A stretch of DNA of 19,498 nt from Ovoidimarina sp039190895. GTDB lineage: Bacteria > Pseudomonadota > Alphaproteobacteria > Rhodobacterales > Rhodobacteraceae. Every line of letters starts with the position of its first letter. Position 1 is the first letter of the stretch. Under the pieces are notes generated by a model that saw nothing but the letters and a program-made list of their open reading frames with translations, did no database searches and had not been told where the DNA came from. Of this stretch, positions 1-7,630 are shown piece by piece. Position numbers and translations under genes: made by a program. The stretch is taken from the NCBI GenBank assembly GCA_039190895.1, contig JBCCXY010000072.1, positions 1 through 19,498 on the forward strand. Direction: 5' to 3'.

Positions 1-1
1 C

Positions 2-394
2 GCGATTCTTAAAGACGCCGAGGAAAGCGAAACGCCGACGCGCGTTGTGGCGGGATGGTATGTGCCGGTTCAACAGGACGATACCTGCGTTTTGGAATTC
101 CGCGAGTGCGGCGAATACAAGCTGGATTGTCACAAGCTTGTTTATCATCCCGGTGATCATGGCTGCTGCCCGCTGACCCTGGAAGGGGAATTTAACAAGC
201 TTTGCGCGAATATCTCGATTGGTCGGAATATGGCCGGGGTTCACTACTTCTCGGACTATTACGACAGCGCGCGGATGGGCGAGGAAATCACGCTCGGCAT
301 TCTGGAAGAGCAGGCGCTTGGCTATCAGACCGACCGCTTCGTGGTGTCCGTGCCCACCTTCGACGGCGACGCGGTGCGGATCGGGCGGCGCTAG
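2..394 (+). CDS. Vanadium-dependent haloperoxidase-like protein, C-terminal part (5' end outside window)
   Basis: The open frame runs in from the left edge without a stop, so this is the last ~130 residues of a longer protein; the GTG at 47 is probably internal. The segment LEGEFNKLCANISIGRNMAGVHYFSD matches in pattern the C-terminal active-site region of algal and cyanobacterial vanadium bromoperoxidases of the PAP2/haloperoxidase fold. In that fold GR-x4-GxH supplies an Arg and the His that bind vanadate, and the R-to-H spacing here (R-N-M-A-G-V-H) fits. The family oxidises halides with hydrogen peroxide and is often exported. Halide specificity cannot be judged because the first histidine and the rest of the active site lie outside. 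The gene ends just before a strong hairpin and converges on the large RTX gene. A vanadate-site phosphatase of the same fold is less likely given the EGE.NKL and GVHY..D context. Confidence 0.8.
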   Translation, partial: AILKDAEESETPTRVVAGWYVPVQQDDTCVLEFRECGEYKLDCHKLVYHPGDHGCCPLTLEGEFNKLCANISIGRNMAGVHYFSDYYDSARMGEEITLGILEEQALGYQTDRFVVSVPTFDGDAVRIGRR

Positions 395-416
395 TCCACT
401 GTTTCGCTAAATGAAA

Positions 417-446
417 GACCGGCCGCGGAGGTATCCGCGGCCGGTC
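417..446. terminator. Strong hairpin between convergent genes
   Basis: A perfect 12-bp inverted repeat (arms GACCGGCCGCGG and CCGCGGCCGGTC) encloses the 6-nt loop AGGTAT. It lies 23 bp after the haloperoxidase stop and 19 bp after the stop of the minus-strand RTX gene. There is no U-run on either side, so if it terminates transcription it does so by the strong stem alone or with Rho. Its position makes it a good bidirectional terminator candidate. Confidence 0.8.
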
Positions 447-465
447 CTGACACGTCCGCGGACGC

Positions 466-3400
466 TTAAGCCACCATGTCGTTGGACATGTCGTCCTCGT
501 CGTCGTCGTCGATCATCGGATCGTCGTCGTCGTTATCCGGCGTGACCGGGATGAGGTCGGACAACAGCGTGTCGGCTGTGGGTGCCGGTGCATCGTCGTC
601 ATCGTCATCTGGCGTGGCGCCACCCAGGAACGACAGCAGCTGCAAGAGGACGTTGATGAGCCGGTCGAACATCGCTTCGAGGTTGTCGAGGCGAGATTCG
701 ATCTCCTCCAGCTCCTCGTCGTTCTCCTCCGGTTCTTCCGCAGGCTCCTCCGGTTCTTCGGCAGGCTCCTCCGGTTCCTCGGCAGGCTCCTCCGGCTCTT
801 CGGCAGGCTCCTCCGGTTCCTCGGCAGGCTCTTCCGGTTCCTCGGCAGGCTCCTCCGGCTCCTCGGCAGGCTCTTCCGCCTCTTCGGCAGGCTCCTCCGG
901 TTCCTCGGCAGGCTCCTCCGGTTCTTCGACCGGATCGGGCTCTTCTGCGGGCTCTTCCGGCTCTTCGACCGGGGGCGTGTCGGGCGTGTCATAGACCGCC
1001 GCCAGCGCCGCCGGGTCGCCCTCATTCGAGCTGAGGATCACCGTTTCGACATCCTCCAGCACGCGGTCGAACATCGCCACATGGCTGACCTCGCCGTCGA
1101 AGTGCCAGGTGAGGTTGTCGTCGTCGCCCTGACGCGTCCGCGTCGCGGCGCCGATCACCAGATCCTCGGCGTTGCCCGACATGCCATCCGGGTAGCCGTC
1201 GGCCGTGTCCACAAGCTCACCGTTGAGGTAAAGCTGCGTGGCGCCGGCGTCGAAGGTGAAGGCGACGTGATAGTCCTCGCCCGCCTCGATCTTTTCACCC
1301 GACCGCAGGAACACTTCGCTGTCCGTGCCCTGGAAACGCACCTTCAGCTCGCCATTCGTGGCGATGTAGGCCGTGAAGTGACCGCCATCTTCGAAGCCCG
1401 AGTGGTCCTTCGACACAAGCGCCTGGTTCTGGTCATTGCCCGGCGTCAGCGCGTTGAAGGCGAACGAGATCGTCCCGTCGACCTGCTGCTGTTCGGCGGT
1501 GTTCGGGATCTCGTCCGTCTGACCGCCCAGGTACGTGCCGCCCTCGTGGTACATCACCAGGTTCGGCGCTTCGAGGTTGGCGTCAAAGCCGTAGTCGAAC
1601 TCCACCTCGCCCGCCAGCAGCCACGGGTTGTCCGAATAGGCCGCCGGGTCGGACCCGATCGGGTCGCCGTCGACGTCGCGGCTGTCATAGCCGTACAGTG
1701 CCGGGTCGTCGTGGGTCTTCAGTTCGCCATTCGGGGCGAAGGCCTCCTGCAGCTCGTCGATGGTGGTGACGATGCCATAGTGGGCGCCCGCGTCGGTCTC
1801 GATATCGTCGAGCTCAACCCGATCCCCGTGGACGACGACATAGCCGACATAGTCTTCATCATGTGCGCCACCGCCGTTGCCCTGCTGGGAATAGGCCGTG
1901 ATGATCGAGACCACGTCGTCGTCATACCCGTCACCGTCGGAGTCGATGGACTGGTAATCCACCTTCACGTTGACGGTGTGGCCGATGACCGAGATCGTGT
2001 CGCCTTCCGACTTGTCGTAGTCGGCGATCACGTCGATCCCGAAGGCGTCGACCCAGTGATCGTGGACGAAGCGGTTTTCGCCCGCGACGCCGTGCCAGTG
2101 GATCGTCCGACCATCGGGCATCAGGTTGTCCATGATGCTTTCTTTGGTGCCGTTAATCCCGATCTCGAACTTGAACTGGTCGGCGCCGTCACCGCCCACA
2201 AGCACGTCGTCGGCTTGCAGCGGCTGGTCTACCCAATCGTGCAGCTTCAGGTACTCCGGATCGATATAGGGCGCGGGCCGCGACGGATCGTCGAGCACAA
2301 GCTGACCGGCGCGCTGTTCGCCTGCGTCGGAGCGGCTGTAGAGGATGTCGTCGCCGTCGCCACCGTCGAGGTAGTCGTTGCCGCGACCGCCATCCAGCAC
2401 GTCGTTCCCGGCGCCGCCTTCGAGGTAGTCGTTGCCGTAGCCGCCGTTCATGGTGTCGGCGCCGTTTTCGCCGTACATCATGTCGTCGCCCGCAAGGCCG
2501 TCCATGGTGTCGGCGCCACCGCCGCCCATCATGGTGTCGTCGGCCACGATCAGCGCATCCGGACCCGACGGATTGACCAGGGCGTCGCCCGGACCGTTGT
2601 CCATCAGCTCCTGAATCTGGCCCTGATCCAGCGCGTCCTCGCTGTCCATGCCGCCCCAGAAGCCGAAGTCGGCGATGCCGCCCTCGAACTCGTGCTTCAG
2701 GTCCTCGTCATCGGTCGCGAACTCTTGCGCGGTGTCGTTCAGCTCTGCCGTGAACGTGTCGGCGCCGAAGACCCAGGGCTCCTGGTTATTGAGGAAGAAC
2801 GCCTCGGTGTAGGTGTTGGGGTTGGGCGAGTCGCCCTCGACCGCGTTCCACTGGTTGGCCGGGATCGGCTGGCCGTCGACATAGACCGTGACGCCCGAGT
2901 CGGTGAAGGACACCGCCACGTGTGACCATTCGCCTTCGGTGAACTGGGCGTTGTTTGTCTCCCACGCCTTGTTGCCGCCTTTGCCGTCGCCAGTGGCCAT
3001 GCGCAGGAACAGGTTGCCTTCGTTGTCGTGGCCCAGGCGGAAGTGGCCGCCGTCTTTCTGGCCGGTGTGGTCCTTCGAGACGAACATGGACTTCTCGCCC
3101 AGATCATCGGGGCGGACCCACATGGCGATCGTGCCCTGGCTGACCTCGTAGCTGGGATCATGCTCCAGGAATGCGAAGGTGTCTTCGCCGTTGAAATACA
3201 GCGCGCCGTCGGCGTCGCCGTTCGGGCCTTCCGTCAGCTCAGCGCCCGGAAGTGCCTGATTTTCATACAGAGCATAGGCCTTGATCTGCCCGCCATTGCC
3301 ATCGACATGAGCGTTCGAAAACGCGTTCTCGTTGCCATCGGCGAAGGAGTAGTAGGCAATGGCCCCCGGCAAACCTGTCACGTCGGGCGCGTCGGTGCCC

Positions 3401-5187
3401 ATCATCGTGTTGGCGCCACCATTGCCGGTGGTGGTCTGACCCGTCATCTCGATTTCTTCGACCTGATCGAAGCTGCCACGGGTCGGCGGCATGGCGTCCT
3501 CCGCCTCCGTCGCGCCGACGAGCATGTCTTCCGAGAAGTTCGCGTTCTCGAACGCCTCGCCCGGATTTTCGATGATCGCACCGGCGTTGTTGGTGCCAAG
3601 GCCGTTGTTCATGGCCATCATCTGGGCCATGTCCATGTTGCCCATCATATCGGCGGGCGAGCGCGAGTCGTAGCCTTTGTAATCGACCCCGTCGACGGTC
3701 GAGATCTTCTCGTCGCCCTGCGGGTACAGCGCCTCGGCGATATCCTCATAGCCCTCGACGATGCCGTAGGTGACGCCGTCATCGGTCTGGATATCGTCCT
3801 TTTCGACGCGGTCGCCCGACACGATGACCTGACCGATCAGGTCCATCGCGTGGGCTCCGCCTCCCCCGTGCTGGTTCGAGATGACCGTGATGATCGACTC
3901 TTCGGCCTCGTCGCCGATCACGTCGGCATAGGAGACATAGACATTCGCCGTGTGGCCGATGACCGCGATGTGGTCTTCCTCGGCGTTGTAGTCAGCGATG
4001 ATGTCGATGCCGAAGGCGTCGACCCAGTGGTCGTGCAGCTCGTTGTTTTCGCCCGCAACGCCGGCCCAGTTGATGGTGCCGTCGCCCTGGATGTGCTTTT
4101 CGATGATGTCCTGTTTGGCGTTCAGCAGCGGTTCGATCAGGAACGTGTCGCTGCCAGAGCCGCCGATCAGCACGTCATCGGCGTGCAGGGGCAGGTTTTC
4201 ATAACCCTTGAGCATCTGAAGGTCGTCATTGACCTCGTTATCGGGGTCATCCCGGGTCGGCATGCCGATGGCAAGCTGACCGATGCGCGACACACCGGCG
4301 TCCGAGCGCGAGATCAGCGTATCGTTGCCCTCACCCCCGTCGATCACGTCCGAGCCGCGGCCACCGTCGATCACGTCATCGCCCGCGCCGCCGTTGATGA
4401 CATCGTCACCGTAGCCGCCGTTCAGGATGTCGTCGCCGTCGCCGCCGTTGATGGTGTCGTCGGCACCCTTGCCGTTGATCACGTCGTTGCCGTCAGTGCC
4501 GGTGCCATCGATGGCGACGTCCAGGCTGTCAGCGCCCAGGAATGCACCGGGGTGATAGTCTTCGGCGGGGACCAGTGCGACATCGTTGGGCGGGGCCAGG
4601 AAGTCGGCCTGTGTCTGATAGAACGCGCTTTGATCGACAGGCAGGCCGTCGATTTCCATGTAAAGCGACATGCCGCCGCCCTGATCGAAATACAGCAGTT
4701 CGATCTCGTAAAGGCCGCCTGCGAAATCGCCCACGACCGAGGTTTCTTCCGTCGCGCGGGGTGTCTCGAACGCGCTGAACGACTGGCCGCCCAGCGACAG
4801 CGAAAAGCCATCGTCCGAGGCAATCGTGATCTCATGCGCGCCCGGCGGAATATATATATAGCCCGTCAGCACGATGCCCGACGGCCCCATTTCGTAAGCC
4901 GAGCCGTCGCCGGTCAGCGAGCCCGCGTCATGGTCAAGGAATTCTTCGACCGTGGTGTCGCTCTTGCGTCCGGCATAGGCGATCTCGCTCGCCACGAAGC
5001 TAAGCTGCGGCGCGCCGTTGGTGAGGTCACGCAGATCGTCGATGTTGTTGATGCGCCCGTCCGGCACGTAGACCTCCCCGGCGAGGCCCGACCCCTCACT
5101 CGGGACGAACCCGTCCGCTGTATATGCAATCGCTGGGGCTGCAGTAGCGACAGCGGTGGCTGGATCGAAATTCCCGATGTTTGCCAT
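466..5187 (-). CDS. Large secreted RTX protein with PA14, two LamG domains and acidic repeat tail
   Basis: Predicted 1573 residues from the ATG at 5187, which has GGGAG about 10 nt upstream; an ATG at 5250 would add 21 residues but looks less likely. Order of parts (residue numbers from this start): PA14-like fold ~90-195; RTX nonapeptides (GGxGxDxLx) ~231-289; a ~220-residue His-containing module ~289-509; a Met/Asn-rich linker; LamG/concanavalin-like domain ~604-859; second RTX block ~884-949; second copy of the module ~949-1171; second LamG ~1185-1384; EEPAEEP tandem repeats ~1404-1489; a short coiled coil (LEEIESRLDNLEAMFDRL) ~1490-1520; and a tail with runs of Asp to the end. There is no N-terminal signal peptide, and the RTX repeats and very acidic composition suggest type I secretion and calcium-dependent folding outside the cell. 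PA14 and LamG often bind glycans, so an adhesin or matrix protein is plausible. No catalytic motif was recognised and no type I transporter is adjacent. Confidence 0.88.
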   Translation of the reverse strand: MANIGNFDPATAVATAAPAIAYTADGFVPSEGSGLAGEVYVPDGRINNIDDLRDLTNGAPQLSFVASEIAYAGRKSDTTVEEFLDHDAGSLTGDGSAYEMGPSGIVLTGYIYIPPGAHEITIASDDGFSLSLGGQSFSAFETPRATEETSVVGDFAGGLYEIELLYFDQGGGMSLYMEIDGLPVDQSAFYQTQADFLAPPNDVALVPAEDYHPGAFLGADSLDVAIDGTGTDGNDVINGKGADDTINGGDGDDILNGGYGDDVINGGAGDDVIDGGRGSDVIDGGEGNDTLISRSDAGVSRIGQLAIGMPTRDDPDNEVNDDLQMLKGYENLPLHADDVLIGGSGSDTFLIEPLLNAKQDIIEKHIQGDGTINWAGVAGENNELHDHWVDAFGIDIIADYNAEEDHIAVIGHTANVYVSYADVIGDEAEESIITVISNQHGGGGAHAMDLIGQVIVSGDRVEKDDIQTDDGVTYGIVEGYEDIAEALYPQGDEKISTVDGVDYKGYDSRSPADMMGNMDMAQMMAMNNGLGTNNAGAIIENPGEAFENANFSEDMLVGATEAEDAMPPTRGSFDQVEEIEMTGQTTTGNGGANTMMGTDAPDVTGLPGAIAYYSFADGNENAFSNAHVDGNGGQIKAYALYENQALPGAELTEGPNGDADGALYFNGEDTFAFLEHDPSYEVSQGTIAMWVRPDDLGEKSMFVSKDHTGQKDGGHFRLGHDNEGNLFLRMATGDGKGGNKAWETNNAQFTEGEWSHVAVSFTDSGVTVYVDGQPIPANQWNAVEGDSPNPNTYTEAFFLNNQEPWVFGADTFTAELNDTAQEFATDDEDLKHEFEGGIADFGFWGGMDSEDALDQGQIQELMDNGPGDALVNPSGPDALIVADDTMMGGGGADTMDGLAGDDMMYGENGADTMNGGYGNDYLEGGAGNDVLDGGRGNDYLDGGDGDDILYSRSDAGEQRAGQLVLDDPSRPAPYIDPEYLKLHDWVDQPLQADDVLVGGDGADQFKFEIGINGTKESIMDNLMPDGRTIHWHGVAGENRFVHDHWVDAFGIDVIADYDKSEGDTISVIGHTVNVKVDYQSIDSDGDGYDDDVVSIITAYSQQGNGGGAHDEDYVGYVVVHGDRVELDDIETDAGAHYGIVTTIDELQEAFAPNGELKTHDDPALYGYDSRDVDGDPIGSDPAAYSDNPWLLAGEVEFDYGFDANLEAPNLVMYHEGGTYLGGQTDEIPNTAEQQQVDGTISFAFNALTPGNDQNQALVSKDHSGFEDGGHFTAYIATNGELKVRFQGTDSEVFLRSGEKIEAGEDYHVAFTFDAGATQLYLNGELVDTADGYPDGMSGNAEDLVIGAATRTRQGDDDNLTWHFDGEVSHVAMFDRVLEDVETVILSSNEGDPAALAAVYDTPDTPPVEEPEEPAEEPDPVEEPEEPAEEPEEPAEEAEEPAEEPEEPAEEPEEPAEEPEEPAEEPEEPAEEPEEPAEEPEEPAEEPEENDEELEEIESRLDNLEAMFDRLINVLLQLLSFLGGATPDDDDDDAPAPTADTLLSDLIPVTPDNDDDDPMIDDDDEDDMSNDMVA
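488..534 (-). repeat. GTC/GAC trinucleotide runs coding poly-Asp
   Basis: Several short runs of the triplet tcg/gtc (GAC read on the minus strand) encode the DDDD-type clusters at the extreme C terminus of the RTX protein. A similar but shorter run lies at 592-609. They are simple-sequence tracts and could slip in replication, but triplet changes would keep the frame. Confidence 0.6.
721..969 (-). repeat. 21-bp minisatellite coding EEPAEEP repeats
   Basis: A 21-bp unit beginning GCAGGCTC recurs at 740, 761, 782, 803, 824, 845, 866, 887 and 908, each exactly 21 bp from the last. Degenerate units lie on both sides. On the minus strand each unit encodes seven residues of the EEPAEEP type. Differences between units are mostly third-base changes, with one unit carrying an A for P substitution. 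The result is a stiff, strongly acidic stalk between the second LamG domain and the coiled coil. Unit number can vary without breaking the frame. Confidence 0.9.
1675..2343 (-). repeat. Internal protein duplication, copy B
   Basis: This part of the RTX gene encodes the second copy of a ~220-residue module that follows an RTX block. It shares with copy A (3661-4323) the ordered motifs RSDAG, ADDVLxGG, GVAGEN, HDHWVDAFGID, IADY, VIGHT, GGAH, GDRVExDDI and GYDSR. The copies differ at many positions and in loop lengths, so this is an old duplication rather than a recent DNA repeat. Confidence 0.85.
3661..4323 (-). repeat. Internal protein duplication, copy A
   Basis: First copy of the His-containing module, directly after RTX block 1. 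The core around DxIADYxxxExDxIxVIG resembles the capping segment that often closes RTX beta-rolls, but the conserved histidines (HDHW, IGHT, GGAH) go beyond an ordinary cap. See copy B for the shared motifs. Confidence 0.85.
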
Positions 5188-5729
5188 AGTCAAAGTTCTC
5201 CCGATGACACAAAGGGCTGTTGAGCCGCTTTGCGCCTTGTTCCGATTCAAGTTCTTTCCATGGACCCGTACGATCCGGATCAGCCCATGGGCCTCTGGGG
5301 CCCGCCTGACCGTTCGCGTCGAGGGTGGAGACTATGGGGGATTGTGGCGAAAAAAGGTCGTGGTTAACCGATGCGCGGTTCGGCGCGGATCTGGCGTTGT
5401 GTGAAGTAGTTCACTGAATTATAACGGAAATTTTAGAGGGCGCGCCGGGGATTGTGCACGGAGGGTGACAAGACGTGCCGCATTGTTTCGGACTTTGCGT
5501 CTTATCTTGGACCATCAACAGAGCGTTTCCGCCGACCGTGGGCGAAAGGCCGCCTCGATTCACCGCGCGTTCACCTAAATCGCGCGAATTGGGGCAAATA
5601 GCGTAACTAATTTCACAGTGAATCGGCGAATCCCCTTTGGGAATCACCGAATGTCCGCCGCGCGGCCACAGAATTGCCGCATGTCGGGGGGAGCTTGGCT
5701 GAAATCAACGTCTGATCGGGCTGTTGGAC
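5188..5729. other. Divergent intergenic region
   Basis: About 540 bp without a convincing gene separate the start of the RTX gene (minus) from the glycosyltransferase (plus). It is locally AT-richer than its surroundings around 5401-5440 and 5575-5620. It contains a minus-strand -10 box at 5418-5423, an inverted repeat at 5401-5414, a second short palindrome TTCAC-A-GTGAA at 5612-5622, and two direct TTCAC copies 11 bp apart at 5559 and 5570. The RTX transcript would have a 5' leader of roughly 220 nt. Small frames here have no good start signals or family features. Confidence 0.6.
5401..5423 (-). promoter_or_regulatory. Candidate RTX gene promoter with overlapping operator
   Basis: Read on the minus strand, a perfect TATAAT (5418-5423) is followed immediately by the inverted repeat GTGAA-N4-TTCAC (5401-5414), which would cover the transcription start. 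No good -35 hexamer lies 16-18 bp upstream, where the sequence is GC-rich, so an activator or alternative sigma factor may be needed. This is inference from sequence only. Confidence 0.45.
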
Positions 5730-6779
5730 ATGCTTCATGAACGCGCACTGACGTCTGGACAGGGTGGCGAACGCCCAATCAAGCTGATCATCCAGCTTCC
5801 CTGCCACAACGAAGAAGACCAATTGCCCGCGACGCTGGCCGATCTTCCGCGAGAGGTTCCCGGGTTTGATCTGGTGGAGTGGCTGGTGGTCGACGACGGC
5901 TCCACCGACCGCACGGTCGAGGTCGCGCGTGAGCATGGCGTGGATCACGTGGTGGAGCTTGGCCATAATCAGGGATTGGCGGCCGCGTTCATGTCGGGGC
6001 TTGAGGCGGCGGTGAAGCTTGGCGCCGACGTGATCGTCAACACCGACGGCGACAACCAGTATTCCGCGAAATACATCGGCGACCTGACCGCCCCGGTTCT
6101 GGCGGGGGACGCCCAGATCGCCATCGGCGCGCGTCCGATCACGGATATCGAGCATTTCTCGCCCCTGAAGCGCAAGCTGCAGAAGCTGGGAAGCTGGGTC
6201 GTGCGCCGGGCCAGCAAGACCGATGTCGAAGACGCCCCCAGCGGCTTCCGCGCGATCCACCGCGATGCCGCGATGCGGCTGTATGTGTTCGGCGCGTACA
6301 CCTACACGCTTGAGACGATCATTCAGGCCGGGCGGCAGGGCATCCCGGTGGTGTCCGTCCCGGTAGAGGTCAACGACCCCACCCGCGAAAGCCGCCTGAT
6401 CAAGTCGGTGGGCCAGTACATCTATCGCTCCGCCACGACGATCTTCCGCATTCTTGTGCTGTACAAGCCGCTGAAAATGTTCTCCCTTCTCGCGCTGGTG
6501 ACGGCGATGCCGGGGGCGCTGGCGTTTGCGCGGTTCCTCGTGCTCTACGCGATGGGCGAGGGCAGCGGGAACATCCAGTCGCTGGTCATTGGCGCTGCGC
6601 TGATCGCGACGGGGGCGATCTTCTTTATGGGCGGCCTCCTTGCCGACCTGATCGCCGCGAACCGGCAGCTTCTGGAAGAGATCCGCGCCCGCCAGCTTCG
6701 GATGGAGATTGAGCACGAGACCGGTGGGCAAATTGCCCACCCGACCGATCAGCCGACCCGTCCCGCGCAGTCGGCGTAG
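5730..6779 (+). CDS. Family 2 glycosyltransferase with C-terminal membrane helices
   Basis: A 349-residue GT-A fold glycosyltransferase resembling dolichyl/polyprenyl-phosphate sugar synthases. It probably transfers a sugar from a nucleotide sugar to a lipid or glycan acceptor at the inner membrane. The N terminus shows LIIQLPCHNEE, then VVDDGSTDRT (~residues 54-63) and VNTDGDNQYS (~104-113, the DxD metal site). These are followed by the conserved GARP segment and SGFRAIHRDAAMRLY acceptor region. Two hydrophobic helices (~251-275 and ~286-308) precede a charged, amphipathic C-terminal tail. ATG 5730 is chosen; TTG at 5724 adds two residues and no strong ribosome site distinguishes them. It is divergent from the RTX gene, so a role in modifying a surface polymer is possible but unproven. 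The acceptor and sugar are unknown. Confidence 0.85.
   Translation: MLHERALTSGQGGERPIKLIIQLPCHNEEDQLPATLADLPREVPGFDLVEWLVVDDGSTDRTVEVAREHGVDHVVELGHNQGLAAAFMSGLEAAVKLGADVIVNTDGDNQYSAKYIGDLTAPVLAGDAQIAIGARPITDIEHFSPLKRKLQKLGSWVVRRASKTDVEDAPSGFRAIHRDAAMRLYVFGAYTYTLETIIQAGRQGIPVVSVPVEVNDPTRESRLIKSVGQYIYRSATTIFRILVLYKPLKMFSLLALVTAMPGALAFARFLVLYAMGEGSGNIQSLVIGAALIATGAIFFMGGLLADLIAANRQLLEEIRARQLRMEIEHETGGQIAHPTDQPTRPAQSA
6723..6741 (+). other. Hairpin inside the 3' end of the glycosyltransferase gene
   Basis: GGTGGGCA and TGCCCACC form a perfect 8-bp stem around a 3-nt loop, within the codons for GGQIAHPT. It may protect the 3' end of the mRNA or simply be coding chance. Its energy is likely greater than that of the hairpin just after the stop codon. 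Confidence 0.5.
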
Positions 6780-6797
6780 GCCGGGGTTCAGCCCGGC
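6780..6797. terminator. Small hairpin between convergent genes
   Basis: GCCGGG and CCCGGC pair as a 6-bp stem with loop GTTCAG, directly after the glycosyltransferase stop and 5 bp before the stop of the minus-strand dehydrogenase gene. There is no T-run, so it is a weak bidirectional terminator candidate. Confidence 0.5.
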
Positions 6798-6802
6798 ACG
6801 TC

Positions 6803-7441
6803 CTACCGCGCAAGCACGACGTCCGTGCGGATATCAAGCGCATCCTCAGCCGCTTTCACCAGGTAATCCGCGACGTCCCCGCGCGAGATCAGGCCGTTGC
6901 GCCACTCGCTCGGCTCCCGCAGCACGCGGTACTTTCCGGTGGCCTTATTGTTCGTCAGGATCACGGGCCGTGCGATGGTCCAGTCGAGGGGGCTTTCGAG
7001 GATCATCGCCTCTTGCCGGTCCTTGTCCGCATAGGGGCGGCCGAGGATGGCCTTGTGGCCCAGGCTTTCCAGGGTGCTCATCGCGGCGCGACTGCGCCCG
7101 GCGCCGAAGCCGGTGACGACGATCAGCCGCTTGACCCCCGCCGCTTCCATCGCGGGCAGCAGCACCTGGGTGGCGTCCGAGAACAGCCGCTCTTCCTCCC
7201 AGATCATGGCGAGGCGCTCGCGGATGCCCAGCGTCACGATCACCGCGTCGACCCCGGCCACGGCGCGGGCCACGTCGTCGGCGTTGGTGGCGTCGCCGGG
7301 GAATGGCTCCAGCCCCTCGGCGGGCTCCAATTGGTCGGCGGCGCTGCGGGACATGGCGCGCACCTGATGGCCGCGCGCAAGGGCGGTTTCGCGGGTGCGG
7401 GCGCCGATGCCCGAGGTTGCGCCGATGATAAGGAGGTGCAT
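6803..7441 (-). CDS. NAD(P)-binding atypical SDR / NmrA-like protein
   Basis: 212 residues, the usual size for small NAD(P)H-binding atypical short-chain dehydrogenase/reductase proteins. The N terminus has a Rossmann strand and glycine loop, LLIIGATSGIG (residues 3-13). It continues with a GDATNADDVARAVAGVDAVIVTLG segment that matches the D-A-x-D and V-x-x-x-G pattern of the family, then RLIVVTGFGAG in place of the classical YxxxK active site. DWTIARPVILTN is the typical NmrA-like C-terminal substrate region. Members act as flavin or quinone reductases, epimerases or redox sensors, and the substrate cannot be told here. The start has GGAG about 7 nt before the ATG. It converges on the glycosyltransferase and diverges from the adenylate cyclase. 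Confidence 0.85.
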   Translation of the reverse strand: MHLLIIGATSGIGARTRETALARGHQVRAMSRSAADQLEPAEGLEPFPGDATNADDVARAVAGVDAVIVTLGIRERLAMIWEEERLFSDATQVLLPAMEAAGVKRLIVVTGFGAGRSRAAMSTLESLGHKAILGRPYADKDRQEAMILESPLDWTIARPVILTNNKATGKYRVLREPSEWRNGLISRGDVADYLVKAAEDALDIRTDVVLAR

Positions 7442-7597
7442 GGGACGTCTCCGTTACGGTGAAGCCCTGCACATAGGCGCGCAGTGTGACGGGGAAAGCG
7501 CGCCATAGTCGCGCACGCGGCTTGGCGAGTTGCTGAAAGCCGCCTAGGGCGTCAGAATGCGATCGGACGGGGGCAAGGACCGAAGAACGGGAAGCGC

Positions 7598-7630
7598 ATG
7601 GCAAACGCCACTCGCCCGGTGCAATGCTAG
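7598..7630 (+). CDS. Possible 10-codon leader ORF overlapping the cyclase start
   Basis: An ATG at 7598 with GGGAAG a few bases upstream reads MANATRPVQC and stops at TAG 7628-7630, overlapping the ATG of the cyclase gene at 7624. It is better placed behind a ribosome site than the cyclase ATG itself, so it could couple translation into the cyclase. No homology can be claimed for so short a frame and it may be chance. Confidence 0.25.
   Translation: MANATRPVQC

Noticed and set aside
740..928. Regular repeats considered as a CRISPR array
   Set aside because: Units are 21 bp head to tail without spacers and encode EEPAEEP in frame; it is a coding minisatellite.
4850..4861. Short TA repeat that looks like a promoter
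   Set aside because: It lies inside the PA14 coding part, encoding Tyr-Ile-Tyr-Ile, and there is no gene start nearby that it could serve.
1081..5223. Two long open frames on the plus strand (1081-2925 and 3028-5223) opposite the RTX gene
   Set aside because: Their translations are rich in V, A, D, H and R with no family motif, and they mirror Asp/Gly-rich codons of the minus-strand gene. The minus frame has clear PA14, RTX and LamG motifs.
5411..5647. 78-codon minus-strand frame in the divergent intergenic region
   Set aside because: No ribosome site, no family features, and it covers the likely promoter elements.
5613..6740. Long minus-strand frame over the glycosyltransferase
   Set aside because: Low-complexity, Arg/His/Gln-rich translation without motifs; the plus strand has clear glycosyltransferase motifs.
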